Shown: positions 54,430 through 63,103, counted from the stretch's first letter. The stretch: 64,000 nucleotides of DNA from SPDF01 sp963812085 (GCA_963812085.1 CAWETL010000003.1:248001-312000); one strand, 5' to 3'. Notes: generated from the sequence alone by a model not told the origin. Numbers and translations are program-made.

Positions 54430-56484
54430 GTGACCCACACCGACCGCCCGGCCGAGAGCCAGACGCTTTCGCGGGAGCTGTCGGTCTTCCTCATCCAGCT
54501 GTCCGTCGGCCTCCACAAGTACGGCACCTATCCCAAGGGCCATCCGGTCATCGAGCAGGCGGCCGGCGCCGTCTACAACGGCGCGCTCTCCCTCCTGCGC
54601 AACCGCGAGAGCCTCGCCATCGGGGTGGCGCGGGACCAGCTGATCGTCGAGGGCGTGGCCACCGACCCCGACAACCCCCTCCTCCGCGAGCTTGCGAGCC
54701 GGCTCCACCGCCACCAGATCGGCGTGATCCGCTTCCGGAAGGAGATCATGCCGGACGAACTGGTGGACTTCCTCGAGACCATCAGCGCCGAGGCGAACCG
54801 GCAGGAAATGCCGTTCGGGCTGCGGCCACCGGAGGAACTCGACCGCTGGCGCAACATCGAGGTGGTGCCGTTCACCTTCGAGGACCTGTCCATCGGCGGC
54901 AGCGGCGAGGGCAGCACGCCGCAGGGCCGCTCCTCCCAGCTCTGGTTCGGGCTCGCCTCCGCGGCACTGGTCAAGGGCCGCACCGGCGACGTGGTGGAGC
55001 AGGACCCGGGGCAGATCGCCCACGCCATCAACACCCGTCACAACGACCAGACCTACGACCAGATCATCGTCGGTTATCTCCAGGAGCTCGGGCGGGAGCT
55101 GAAGCAGCGCGACGGCGAGTCCTTCGGCCAGCTCCAGAGCCGGGTGACCCAGCTCCTCTCCTCGCTCGACAAGGAAACGATGACCCGCCTCCTGACGGTG
55201 GGCGGCGACCTGGCCAGCCGGCAGGACCTGGTGTCCGACTTCGCCTCCAGCCTGCCGGTCAAGGCGGTGCTCGAGCTGGTGCAGGCCGCGGCCAGCGCCG
55301 AGAAGCAGACGATTTCCCACTCGCTCCTCCGCATGCTGACCAAGCTGGCCGATCACGCCGATCAGGGCTCGACCGCGGTCCGCTCGCGCGCCGACGAGAC
55401 CTTCCGCGTGGCCATCAAGGACCTCCTCAGCGACTGGACCCTCGAGGATCCCAACCCCGACAACTACACCCAGGTGCTCGACCGGCTCGCACTGCCCGCC
55501 GAGGCGGGCGGGGCGGGGAAGGACGCCGAGGACGACGACCACCTGCGGGAGGCGCCACGGATCCTGAGCATGGCGCTCGAGCTCGACGTGGTGGGCGAGG
55601 CGGTGTACCACGCGCTGGCCGGCGTGGTACAGAGCGGGCAGTTGGTGGCGCTGGTGGAGACGCTCGAGAACGCCCCCGAGGGCTCGACGGCGGCCCCGGC
55701 CATCTGGGCGCGGCTGGCCACGCCCGAGCTGGTGAGCGGCATCCTGGGCCACGGCGACACCCACATCGACGTGGTCGAGCGCATCCTCGACAAGATCGGC
55801 CACGCCGCCATCGAGCCGATGCTCGACGCGCTGAGCACCACCGACTCGCGCGGCATGCGCCACCGGCTCCTCAACGCGCTCACCGCGCTGGGGTCGGTGG
55901 TGGGCCCGCCGGCCGCGCGCCGGCTCGAAGGCGCGGAGTGGTACGTGCAGCGGAACCTGCTGATCGTGCTGGGCGCCGTGCCCGAGTGGCCGGCGGAGTT
56001 CGACCCCATCCCGTACGCCGGCGCCGCGGACGGACGGGTGCGGCGCGAGGCGCTCAAGCTGATGCTCCAGGGCGCCCAGCGCCCCGACCTTCGCGACCTC
56101 GGCGTCCAGCTGAGCCTCGGCGACGACGACGAATCCATCGTGCGGATGGGGCTGGCGGCGGCGCTGGAAAAGTGCCCCCCCTCGGTGGAGCCGCTGCTCG
56201 CCAAGTGCGTGGACAACGAGAACGAGGAGCTCCGCGTCCTGGCCATCCGCGTCCTGGGCGGACTCCGCAGCATCCGCGCGCGGGAGCTCCTCCTGGGCCA
56301 GGTCCTGGCCAGGAAGGTCTGGTGGCGCCGCACCCGCCTGGCGCCGCCCACCCCCGAAATGCTGGCCGCGCTCCGCGGCATCGCCGGGACCTGGGCCCGT
56401 CACCCGGAGGCGCAGATCGTGATGACCCTCGCGGCCCGCCACGGCAACCGTGACGTCCGACTCGCCGCGGGGAGCGCCGCATGA
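54430..56484 (+). CDS. HEAT-like helical-repeat protein coupled to an HD-GYP gene
   Basis: The 684-residue soluble protein starts with a GTG at 54430. The N-terminal ~170 residues (VFLIQLSVGLHKYGTYPKGH, DELVDFLETISAEANRQE) resemble the N-terminal part of the following HD-GYP protein (LGQVMATMALYNRGHPARER). The C-terminal half is HEAT-like (GILGHGDTHIDVVERILDKI, AAIEPMLDALSTTDSRGMRH, RVRREALKLMLQGAQRPDLR, NEELRVLAIRVLGGLRSIRA). Such repeats usually bind proteins. The stop overlaps the next start (ATGA). It may be a scaffold for second-messenger signalling. Confidence 0.8.
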   Translation: MTHTDRPAESQTLSRELSVFLIQLSVGLHKYGTYPKGHPVIEQAAGAVYNGALSLLRNRESLAIGVARDQLIVEGVATDPDNPLLRELASRLHRHQIGVIRFRKEIMPDELVDFLETISAEANRQEMPFGLRPPEELDRWRNIEVVPFTFEDLSIGGSGEGSTPQGRSSQLWFGLASAALVKGRTGDVVEQDPGQIAHAINTRHNDQTYDQIIVGYLQELGRELKQRDGESFGQLQSRVTQLLSSLDKETMTRLLTVGGDLASRQDLVSDFASSLPVKAVLELVQAAASAEKQTISHSLLRMLTKLADHADQGSTAVRSRADETFRVAIKDLLSDWTLEDPNPDNYTQVLDRLALPAEAGGAGKDAEDDDHLREAPRILSMALELDVVGEAVYHALAGVVQSGQLVALVETLENAPEGSTAAPAIWARLATPELVSGILGHGDTHIDVVERILDKIGHAAIEPMLDALSTTDSRGMRHRLLNALTALGSVVGPPAARRLEGAEWYVQRNLLIVLGAVPEWPAEFDPIPYAGAADGRVRREALKLMLQGAQRPDLRDLGVQLSLGDDDESIVRMGLAAALEKCPPSVEPLLAKCVDNENEELRVLAIRVLGGLRSIRARELLLGQVLARKVWWRRTRLAPPTPEMLAALRGIAGTWARHPEAQIVMTLAARHGNRDVRLAAGSAA

Positions 56485-57653
56485 CCAGCCCGGTCAAGTT
56501 CCTCACCTCGCTCGGCCAGGTCATGGCCACGATGGCCCTCTACAACCGCGGCCACCCCGCCCGCGAGCGGGCGCTCGACGATTCGTACCAGGAGCTGACC
56601 GACCTGCTGAGCGAGGGGAAGATGGTGCGGTTTTCGTTCATCGGCGGCGACGTCATCTTCGAGCGCCGGGTGATGCGGGAGCTCAAGGGCTGGGACTGGG
56701 CCACGCGCCTGGCCGACCTCGGCATCGAGCGGCTGGAGATCGACCCCGGCGTCACGCGGGACGACTTCGAGCAGTTCCTGCGCGACACCTTCCAGCGCAG
56801 CCGCGGCGAGGCGATGGACACCGCCGAGGTGCGCCAGCTTCGCGCCACCGCGATCCGCTACGGCACCCTGTCGGTGGAGACCAACGAGCTCACGGAGAAC
56901 ATTCCCGCCACGCTGGCCACGGCCACGATCGCCTACTCGCTCCGCGACGACGTGGAGGCCATCCAGTGGATGCACACCCACGTCCAGCAGACCGGCGAAC
57001 TCCCGCTGCTGGAGGCCGAGACGGTGGTGCGCTCGCTGGCGATCGCGATGCACAGCCAGTCGGAAATCATCGTGCCGCTCCTGCAGCTCAAGGAGTTCGA
57101 CCAGTACACCACCACCCACTCCACCAACGTGGCGGTGCTGGCCATGGCCCTCGGCGAGGCGCTCGGCTTCGCGGGGCGGGAGCTCCGCGTGCTCGGCGTG
57201 TCGGGGCTGCTCCACGACCTGGGCAAGGTCAAGATCCCGCGCGAAATCCTCATCAAGCCGGGGGGCTTCACCGACGAGGAGTTCACCATCATGAAGGCCC
57301 ACCCGCGGGAGGGGGCCAAGCTCATCCTCGACCGGGACGTGCGCCTCGAGGTGCCGGCGGTGGTGGCGTACGAGCACCACATCATGCTGAATGGCGGCGG
57401 GTATCCGTCGTTCCGATTCAAGCGGGACACCCACTACGCCAGCCGCCTGGTCCACATCTGCGACGTGTACGACGCGCTCTGCACCAACCGGCCCTATCGC
57501 GAGGCGTGGAGTTCCGAGAAGGCGCTGGCGCACATCGAGGCGGGCACCGGCGGCGACTTCGACCCGGCGTTCAGCGTCCCGTTCGTCGCGATGATGCGGG
57601 CGCGCACGGTGCAACGGATGACGGTCGAGGAGCCCGAGGTCGTCGCGAGCTGA
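56481..57653 (+). CDS. HD-GYP domain protein (likely cyclic-di-nucleotide phosphodiesterase)
   Basis: The 390-residue protein has an N-terminal ~200-residue helical part like that of its upstream partner, then an HD-GYP domain. The conserved features are DQYTTTHSTNVAVLAMALGE, GLLHDLGKVKIPREIL (HD pair), MKAHPREGAKLIL, AYEHHIMLNGGGYPSFRF (EHH and GYP) and HICDVYDALCTNRPYREAWS. These residues fit an active metal-dependent phosphodiesterase for c-di-GMP or a related molecule. It is translationally coupled to the HEAT-like protein, which may control it. Confidence 0.92.
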   Translation: MTSPVKFLTSLGQVMATMALYNRGHPARERALDDSYQELTDLLSEGKMVRFSFIGGDVIFERRVMRELKGWDWATRLADLGIERLEIDPGVTRDDFEQFLRDTFQRSRGEAMDTAEVRQLRATAIRYGTLSVETNELTENIPATLATATIAYSLRDDVEAIQWMHTHVQQTGELPLLEAETVVRSLAIAMHSQSEIIVPLLQLKEFDQYTTTHSTNVAVLAMALGEALGFAGRELRVLGVSGLLHDLGKVKIPREILIKPGGFTDEEFTIMKAHPREGAKLILDRDVRLEVPAVVAYEHHIMLNGGGYPSFRFKRDTHYASRLVHICDVYDALCTNRPYREAWSSEKALAHIEAGTGGDFDPAFSVPFVAMMRARTVQRMTVEEPEVVAS

Positions 57654-57654
57654 G

Positions 57655-58146
57655 ATGTTGCTCCGTGCCATGACGCCCGCCGACTGGCCCGCCGTCGCCG
57701 AGATCTACCGCGAGGGCATTGCCACCGGGCACGCCACCTTCAACACCGACGCGCCGAGCTGGGAGGAATGGGACGCCGGCCACCTGGCCCACAGCCGGCT
57801 CGTCGCGCTCGACCGGGAGGGGGTGCTGGGGTGGGCCGCGCTGATCCCGGTGTCGGACCGGTGCGTCTATGCCGGCGTAGCGGAGGAGAGCGTGTACGTG
57901 GCGGAGCGGGCCCGCGGCCGTGGGGTCGGCCGCGCCCTCCTCGAGGGACTCATCGCGGCGTCGGAGGGGAAGGGGATGTGGACCCTGCAGGCCGGCATCT
58001 TCCCCGAGAACACCGCCAGCGTGGCGCTCCACGAAAAGCTCGGCTTCCGCGTGGTGGGCCGCCGGGAGCGGCTGGGGCGGATGGCGGGCGGCGAGTGGCG
58101 GGACGTACTGCTGCTGGAGCGCCGCAGCACCAGGATCGGCGTCTAG
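57655..58146 (+). CDS. GNAT-family N-acetyltransferase (phosphinothricin/methionine sulfoximine type)
   Basis: The 163-residue protein matches the small PAT/MddA-like GNAT subgroup. Visible are LRAMTPADWPAVAEIYREGI, TGHATFNTDAPSWEEWD, the acetyl-CoA-binding loop VAERARGRGVGRALLEGLIA, and FPENTASVALHEKLGFRVVG. Relatives acetylate phosphinothricin, methionine sulfone or amino acids. The ATG at 57655 is one base after the HD-GYP stop, so it may be co-transcribed. Substrate not known. Confidence 0.93.
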   Translation: MLLRAMTPADWPAVAEIYREGIATGHATFNTDAPSWEEWDAGHLAHSRLVALDREGVLGWAALIPVSDRCVYAGVAEESVYVAERARGRGVGRALLEGLIAASEGKGMWTLQAGIFPENTASVALHEKLGFRVVGRRERLGRMAGGEWRDVLLLERRSTRIGV

Positions 58147-58159
58147 CGCGAGCCTTTCC

Positions 58160-58362
58160 GTCACCCCGGCCCCTCTGTCACCCCGGCCCCTCTGTCACCC
58201 CGGCCCCCTCTGTCACCCCGGACCCCTCTGTCACCCCGGACCCCTCTGTCACCCCGGACCCCTCTGTCACCCCGGACCCCTCTGTCACCCCGGACCCCTC
58301 TGTCACCCCGGACCCCTCTGTCACCCCGGACCCCTCTGTCACCCCGGCGAAAGCCGGGGTCC
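58160..58362. repeat. Family A array with 17-18-bp period (11 units)
   Basis: Eleven occurrences of GTCACCCCGG are spaced 17, 17 and then 18 bases apart (GTCACCCCGGACCCCTCT). Only the last continues into a complete left arm with GGCGAAAGCCGGGGTCCA. The repeated unit keeps only the first half of a hairpin arm. No gene overlaps it. It fills most of the 305-base gap after the GNAT gene and precedes the secreted-protein gene at 58452. Confidence 0.88.
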
Positions 58363-58451
58363 AGCTCCTGGTCCCGCCGCTTGACCGTTGCTTGACCCCC
58401 TCGCGCGATCTCTCCCATGTGTTCGATCCCGAACCCACACAGGAGGGTCCC

Positions 58452-58997
58452 ATGTTCCGCTCGTTCCTCGCACTCGCGATCGCCCTGGGCACGATGGCCG
58501 CATCCGGCCAGGCCCAGACCGACTCGACCAGGCTGACCGCCGGGATGAAGCTCCGCATCCACCAGCAGCAGACCGGCCCGATCGTCGGGACCCTGATCTC
58601 CCTCGATCCGGACCATGTGGTGCTGCTGGACTCGGCGGCCGACACCACCGTCGTTCCGCGGGGGTCGATCACCAAGGTCGAGATGTACCAGGGCATGAAG
58701 TCCGGCGCCGGGAAGGGCGCGGTGACGGGCCTCCTTGTCGGCGGATTGGGCGGCGCGTTTCTCGGGGCGATCGCCGCGGCCTCGCAGGACGAAAGCGATT
58801 TCCTGTACACTCCGCCCGAGCAGCTGGTGCTCGGGACCGCGTTGGGCTTCGGTGTGCTTGGGGCGGGGATCGGCGCCCTGGTCGGCGCCGCCTCGCACAC
58901 CGAGCAGTGGACACCCACGGTCCTGCCGACCGTGAAGGTCGTGTCCGACGAATCGAAGGGCCGGCGCGTGGCGCTGGGGCTGCGGATTAACTTCTAG
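58452..58997 (+). CDS. Secreted/envelope protein with small beta domain and glycine-rich membrane segments
   Basis: The 181-residue protein starts at ATG 58452 with a strong ribosome binding site (AGGAGGGTCCC). It has a signal peptide (SFLALAIALGTMAASGQAQ) and a beta-rich SH3-like stretch (LRIHQQQTGPIVGTLISLDP). Two glycine-rich hydrophobic segments follow (GAVTGLLVGGLGGAFLGAIA, LGTALGFGVLGAGIGALVGA), and the tail ends in ALGLRINF. It is a paralogue of the gene at 59594. Function unknown. Confidence 0.8.
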   Translation: MFRSFLALAIALGTMAASGQAQTDSTRLTAGMKLRIHQQQTGPIVGTLISLDPDHVVLLDSAADTTVVPRGSITKVEMYQGMKSGAGKGAVTGLLVGGLGGAFLGAIAAASQDESDFLYTPPEQLVLGTALGFGVLGAGIGALVGAASHTEQWTPTVLPTVKVVSDESKGRRVALGLRINF

Positions 58998-59040
58998 CGG
59001 TTGGCTTCCCCGCGTCCCCGCTTCCCCGCCGGAGGCTCCC

Positions 59041-59526
59041 ATGAATGCCCGCGCGGTCTCGCTGCTGCTGGCCGAGAACGTCTCCCCCCGTGCCGGACGC
59101 GGCTCCTGGCACGGTGGGCCCACCGTGGTGGGCGCGCTCCGCGGCGTCTCCGCAACGCAGGCCCTCTGGCGGCCGGCGCCCGGCCGGCACTCGATCTGGG
59201 AGTTGGCGCTCCACATCGCATACTGGCATCACACGATCACGCAGCGGCTCCGGGGCGGCGCACGGGAGCCCTTCCCGCGGAGCCCCGCCAACTGGCCCGC
59301 CGCACCCGACCGGCCCGACGAAGCCGCCTGGGCGCGCGACCGCGCGTTGGTGCGCGCGAAGCACTTCGAGGTGGCGGCGGTCATCCGCGCCGTGCCGGTG
59401 TCCAGCTACGGCCGCCGCCCCGCAGGCAACCGCAAGTGGACCATCGGCGAGACGATCCTCGGCGCCGCCCAGCACGAGGCCTGGCACACCGGCCAGATCC
59501 AGCTGCTCAAGCGGCTCGGTTCATAG
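59041..59526 (+). CDS. DinB-superfamily protein
   Basis: The 161-residue protein is a four-helix DinB/YfiT-type metal-binding protein. Metal-ligand histidines are in IWELALHIAYWHHTITQRL and in the C-terminal GAAQHEAWHTGQIQLLKRLG. A GGAGG sequence precedes the ATG at 59041. Family members include thiol-S-transferases acting with bacillithiol or mycothiol, and proteins of unknown role; the actual reaction is not deducible. Confidence 0.9.
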   Translation: MNARAVSLLLAENVSPRAGRGSWHGGPTVVGALRGVSATQALWRPAPGRHSIWELALHIAYWHHTITQRLRGGAREPFPRSPANWPAAPDRPDEAAWARDRALVRAKHFEVAAVIRAVPVSSYGRRPAGNRKWTIGETILGAAQHEAWHTGQIQLLKRLGS

Positions 59527-59593
59527 CTTCTTCACCCGTGCCTCACCGCTCCTTTCGCCACCCGCGCCTAGCGTACGATCGGGGAGGTGTCGC

Positions 59594-60127
59594 ATGAGAC
59601 GCACGCTGGTCATCGTTACCCTGGCCACCGTCGCGCTCGCCGGACGCGCGGCGGCGCAGCAGGACACGGTCGCGCTCGTCCGCGGCGAACGGATCCGCGT
59701 TCACCAGGCCGGCAAACACAAGCTCGTCGGCACGCTCGCGGCCGCCGACTCCCTCCAGCTCACGATCATCACGAGCCCGCTGGACACCATCCCGGTCCCG
59801 CGCGCCGCCGTCACCGGGATCGATCGCTGGGCCGGCACCCAGTCGAAGACCGGGGAAGGGGCCCTCGTGGGTCTGGGCGTCGGCGTGGTCGGGGGTGCGA
59901 TCGTCGGGGGAATCGCCTGCGGCGGCACCGACTACTCGATGAGCACCGGGAGTTGCATTGCGGCCGCGGCCGGGATCTTCGGCCTCATCGGCGCCGCGGG
60001 CGGGGCGATCATCTGGTCCACCTGGCACACCGATCGCTGGGAGCCGACCGTGTGGCCCACGATGACGATCCAGCCGCTGGGATCGGGCGGAAAGAACGTC
60101 TCGCTGGGCGTGCGGCTCCGAATCTGA
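59594..60127 (+). CDS. Paralogue of the 58452 envelope protein
   Basis: The 177-residue protein has a signal peptide (LVIVTLATVALAGRAAAQQ). A beta segment (GERIRVHQAGKHKLVGTLAA) parallels LRIHQQQTGPIVGTLIS in the paralogue. Two glycine-rich hydrophobic stretches follow (GALVGLGVGVVGGAIVGGIA, AAAGIFGLIGAAGGAIIW), and the end is LGVRLRI. A Cys pair (ACGGTDYSMSTGSC) lies between the two segments. Start at ATG 59594. Function unknown. Confidence 0.78.
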   Translation: MRRTLVIVTLATVALAGRAAAQQDTVALVRGERIRVHQAGKHKLVGTLAAADSLQLTIITSPLDTIPVPRAAVTGIDRWAGTQSKTGEGALVGLGVGVVGGAIVGGIACGGTDYSMSTGSCIAAAAGIFGLIGAAGGAIIWSTWHTDRWEPTVWPTMTIQPLGSGGKNVSLGVRLRI

Positions 60128-60318
60128 GATCCGGCGCCGTCTGGCTCGTCGCCACCATCGCCTTCGAGTTCGGGGCGGGACATTACCTCTTCGGCAATCC
60201 CTGGTCGAAACTCCTGGCCGACTACGACGTCCGGCAGGGACGGGTCTGGGTGCTCGTGCTGCTGGCCACCGCGATCGCGCCACGGTGGGCCGCGGACGCA
60301 CGCGGCCTGTTCGGCTGA
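60124..60318 (+). pseudogene. Probable C-terminal remnant of a small membrane protein
   Basis: An open frame encodes VWLVATIAFEFGAGHYLFGN and WSKLLADYDVRQGRVWVLVL, a pattern known from the C-terminal half of small polytopic bacterial proteins (FEFxxGHY...LLADYDxxxGRxW). There is no ATG, GTG or TTG before the conserved part; only a CTG at 60124 overlaps the previous stop. I read it as a fragment whose N-terminal half was lost, though use of CTG cannot be excluded. Confidence 0.5.
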
Positions 60319-60345
60319 GGCGGCCCACGACGGGAGTTCCACCGC

Positions 60346-60645
60346 ATGGCATTTCGCATCATCTGGGAATTCCGCCCCGCGCAGGGTCGGGTGGCCGACT
60401 TCGAGCAAGCCTACGGCGATCACGGTCTCTGGGCCGGTCTCTTCCGGCGCGGTACAGGCTACCTCGAAACCGAACTCGTGCGCCCCGAGGCCGCCGGCGG
60501 CTGGTACCGCACCATCGACCGCTGGGAATCCGAGGACGCCTACGAGGCCTTCCTCGAGGCGTTCGCCGCGGAATATGAGGCGCTCGACGCGGCCTGTGCC
60601 GCCCTCACCGGCGACGAACGATTCGTCCTGAGCGAGGACGCGTGA
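60346..60645 (+). CDS. ABM-like dimeric alpha/beta barrel protein (99 aa)
   Basis: The 99-residue protein has the pattern of antibiotic-biosynthesis-monooxygenase/EthD-like ferredoxin folds: first strand FRIIWEFRPAQGRVADFEQA, middle GLFRRGTGYLETELVRPE, and helix WESEDAYEAFLEAFAAEYEA. No catalytic residue is certain. The stop overlaps the next start (GTGA), so it is co-translated with the SGNH hydrolase. Function unknown. Confidence 0.78.
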   Translation: MAFRIIWEFRPAQGRVADFEQAYGDHGLWAGLFRRGTGYLETELVRPEAAGGWYRTIDRWESEDAYEAFLEAFAAEYEALDAACAALTGDERFVLSEDA

Positions 60646-61397
60646 GCCGCCTCCGCCTCCCCCTCGTCGCGCTGATGGCCGTCCTCTGCCTGACGGCCAC
60701 CGGCGCCTGCCAGGACGCCGGCCCCGTCGCCACCCCGGGTTCCGCCTCGCTCCGGGTCCTCTTCATCGGCAACAGCCTCACCTATGTCAACGACCTGCCC
60801 GGTACGCTGGCCGGCATCGCCCTGAGCGGTGGCGACACGATCCACGTCGAGATGGTGGCGCGACCCAACTACGCGCTGATCGATCACCTGACCCAGCACA
60901 GCGGCGCCGAGGAGGCCATTGCGCGCGGCGGCTGGAACGTGGTGGTCCTGCAGCAGGGGCCCACGAGCCTGCCGGTCAATCGCGACTCGCTGATCCTCTG
61001 GACCCGGATGTTCGACCCGATGATCCGCGCGGTCGGAGCGCGGCCTGCGCTCTACATGGTATGGCCGGCTGCTGGCCGCCCGCAGGACTTCGACGCGGTC
61101 CGGACGTCGTTCCAGGCCGCCGCCCAGGCGGTGGACGGGATCTTCCTGCCGGCCGGCGTGGCGTGGGTGGACGCCTGGCAGCGGAACGCGACGCTCCCGC
61201 TCTACGGGTCCGACGGCTTTCACCCCTCGCCGCTCGGCACCTGGCTGGCCGCCCTGACGATCTACGAGGCGCTCACCGGCCACGACCCGCGTCAGTTGCC
61301 CCCGAGAGCCGCCGTGAACGGCATCGCGCTCGAGGTGCCCGAGCAGACCGTCCGGCTGCTGCAGGACGCGGCGCACCAGGCCAACGCGGAATACTGA
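60642..61397 (+). CDS. SGNH/GDSL-type hydrolase, lipoprotein or secreted
   Basis: The 251-residue protein starts at a GTG at 60642. It has a hydrophobic signal (LPLVALMAVLCLTATGAC), so a lipoprotein anchor at the Cys is likely. SGNH blocks are RVLFIGNSLTYVNDLPGTLA (nucleophile Ser in GNSLT), VVVLQQGPTSLPVN and YGSDGFHPSPLGTWLAALTI (Asp-x-x-His pair). It should be an extracytoplasmic esterase or deacetylase; substrate unknown. Confidence 0.85.
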   Translation: MSRLRLPLVALMAVLCLTATGACQDAGPVATPGSASLRVLFIGNSLTYVNDLPGTLAGIALSGGDTIHVEMVARPNYALIDHLTQHSGAEEAIARGGWNVVVLQQGPTSLPVNRDSLILWTRMFDPMIRAVGARPALYMVWPAAGRPQDFDAVRTSFQAAAQAVDGIFLPAGVAWVDAWQRNATLPLYGSDGFHPSPLGTWLAALTIYEALTGHDPRQLPPRAAVNGIALEVPEQTVRLLQDAAHQANAEY

Positions 61398-61478
61398 GCC
61401 CCCTCGCCCCGCTTCCGTTCGCGCGGTAACTTCCCACCTTACCTCTCGGCGTCCCCCGCCGATCCCTCGGGAGGTCCT

Positions 61479-61757
61479 GTGAGACACCGGCTGGTTCGCA
61501 TCGATCCGCTGCAGGCGGCCAAGATCAGCGCCGCGCTGTACTTCCTGATGGGTTTGCTGGTGACCCCCTTCTTCTACTTCTCTTATGTGATCGCGCCGGC
61601 GGGGCTCGGCTTCTCCCCCGGCCTCATCCTCGGCCTTCCGTTCCTCTACGCCGGCGTCGGGTTCGCGTTCACCGCGCTGGGCTGCGCCGTGTACAACGCG
61701 CTGGCCCGCTGGCTGGGCGGCGTCGAGATCGACCTCTCCACCGAGCCCGCGGCCTGA
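61479..61757 (+). CDS. DUF3566-like small membrane protein (92 aa)
   Basis: A GTG start at 61479 follows GGGAGGTCCT. There are two membrane helices (KISAALYFLMGLLVTPFFYF and ILGLPFLYAGVGFAFTALGC). The tail VYNALARWLGGVEIDLSTE resembles the conserved end of DUF3566 proteins. It starts a run of overlapping small membrane protein genes that ends in two potassium channels. TAACTT at 61427 may be the -10 box of this operon. Function unknown. Confidence 0.8.
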   Translation: MRHRLVRIDPLQAAKISAALYFLMGLLVTPFFYFSYVIAPAGLGFSPGLILGLPFLYAGVGFAFTALGCAVYNALARWLGGVEIDLSTEPAA

Positions 61758-62005
61758 TGCGCGAGTATCTCGCGTCGGGCATGGTGCGCACCGGCCTCAT
61801 CCTGCTCCTCGCGGGGTCCGCGCCGCTCTGGGGGATCGTGCTCGCCGCCCGGCTCGGCCTCTGGCCCGATCCCAACCCCAACCCGATCGGGCCGGGGCTG
61901 CTCTTCTTCGTGACCTTCTGGCCGGCCGTGATCCTGATCCTGCTGGGCGCCGCGCGGGTCCGCTACCGCAAGGCGCACCCGGACCGGGAACCGCGACAGG
62001 GATGA
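61757..62005 (+). CDS. Small membrane protein (82 aa)
   Basis: ATG 61757 overlaps the previous stop (TGATG). Two membrane helices are visible (MVRTGLILLLAGSAPLWGIV, GLLFFVTFWPAVILILLGAA) with a proline/asparagine-rich loop (WPDPNPNPIGPG) between them and a basic tail. No family recognised. Its position in an overlapping gene chain supports it being real. Confidence 0.7.
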   Translation: MREYLASGMVRTGLILLLAGSAPLWGIVLAARLGLWPDPNPNPIGPGLLFFVTFWPAVILILLGAARVRYRKAHPDREPRQG

Positions 62006-62006
62006 C

Positions 62007-62144
62007 ATGCCGGTGAACGCGCCCCCTAGGTTCCAGTTCCCTCCGCTCGACCGCGTCCTGCTGATCAGCCTGGTGGTCCTGCTGGCCGCGTTCCTCGTGG
62101 TGCTGCTCGTCGAACCCGGCGCGGTGGGGCGGGGAGGCCGGTGA
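62007..62144 (+). CDS. Single-helix small membrane protein (45 aa)
   Basis: A 46-codon frame from ATG 62007 to TGA 62142-62144 encodes MPVNAPPRFQFPPLDRVLLI and a hydrophobic helix (LISLVVLLAAFLVVLLVE). It starts one base after the previous stop, and its TGA overlaps the GTG of the Kir channel gene. The tight spacing on both sides argues that it is a genuine small protein, perhaps linked with the channel. Confidence 0.6.
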   Translation: MPVNAPPRFQFPPLDRVLLISLVVLLAAFLVVLLVEPGAVGRGGR

Positions 62145-63103
62145 ACGGCAAGCGGGGCCCCGCCCCCAACGATCTCGGCTTCGGCGCGGTCGTCTCCCGC
62201 GAGAGCCGACAGCGGCTCCTCAACCGCGACGGCAGCTTCAACGTCGAGCGCGTCGGCATCCCCTGGTACGGCTCGATGTCGCTGTACCACACCCTCATCA
62301 ACACGACCTGGACCCGCTTCCTCGGGCTGGTGAGCCTCGGGTACCTCGTCGCCAACCTCGCCTTCGCGCTGGTCTATTTCGGGCTGGGTCCGGGGTCGCT
62401 GCACGGCCCCGACGTCTTCGCGGCTTCCGACCGCCTCTGGCAGTGCTTCTTCTTCAGCGTCCAGACGCTGGCCACCATCGGTTACGGCGTGGTCAGTCCC
62501 GCCAGCCACGCGGCCAACGTCGTCGTGGCCGTCGAGTCGGTCACGGGGCTGGTGGGCTTCGCGGTGGTGAGCGGCATCGCGTTCGCCCGGTTCGCCCGGC
62601 CGGTCGGCCGTTTCATCTTCAGCGACCACGCGCTCGTGGCACCCTTCCAGGGCGGTACCGCGCTGATGTTCCGCACCACCAACGCCCGGCAGAACCAGAT
62701 GGTGGACGTGCACGCCCGGCTCCTCCTGGCCCGGCGCGTGGGCCCCGACCGGATGGAGCGGGAGTTCATCGAGCTCGCCCTCGAACGCGAGCACGTCGCG
62801 TTCTTCCCCCTCACCTGGACGGTGGTGCACCCCATCACCGAGACGAGTCCGCTCTGGGGAGCCACCGCGCAGAAGTTCGGCGAGTGCGACACCGAGTTCA
62901 TCGTGCTGATTTCGGGCGTCGACGAGACCTTCAGCCAGACGGTCTTCGCCCGGACCTCCTACCGGGGCGACGAAGTCGTCTTCGGGGCCAGGTTCGTGGA
63001 CGCCTTCGACCGCTCGCAGGACGACGGCGTGCTCCGGGTGGACGTGCGCAAGCTGAGCCAGATCGAGCCCCTCCCCGGCGCGCCGGACGGGGACGCGGGA
63101 TGA
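62141..63103 (+). CDS. Inward-rectifier potassium channel, KirBac type
   Basis: The 320-residue protein starts at a GTG at 62141. It has the N-terminal signature RLLNRDGSFNVERVGIPWYG and a slide helix/first helix (FLGLVSLGYLVANLAFALVY). The pore helix and selectivity filter are FFFSVQTLATIGYGVVSP (TIGYG), followed by a second helix. The cytoplasmic immunoglobulin-like Kir domain contains ALMFRTTNARQNQMVDVHAR and FFPLTWTVVHPITETSPLWG. It would form tetrameric potassium channels in the inner membrane. Its TGA overlaps the start of another channel gene. Confidence 0.94.
   Translation: MNGKRGPAPNDLGFGAVVSRESRQRLLNRDGSFNVERVGIPWYGSMSLYHTLINTTWTRFLGLVSLGYLVANLAFALVYFGLGPGSLHGPDVFAASDRLWQCFFFSVQTLATIGYGVVSPASHAANVVVAVESVTGLVGFAVVSGIAFARFARPVGRFIFSDHALVAPFQGGTALMFRTTNARQNQMVDVHARLLLARRVGPDRMEREFIELALEREHVAFFPLTWTVVHPITETSPLWGATAQKFGECDTEFIVLISGVDETFSQTVFARTSYRGDEVVFGARFVDAFDRSQDDGVLRVDVRKLSQIEPLPGAPDGDAG

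Noticed and set aside
58160..58362. Possible CRISPR array
   Set aside because: The period is 17-18 bases, there are no unique spacers, and the unit is a piece of family A. No cas gene is near.
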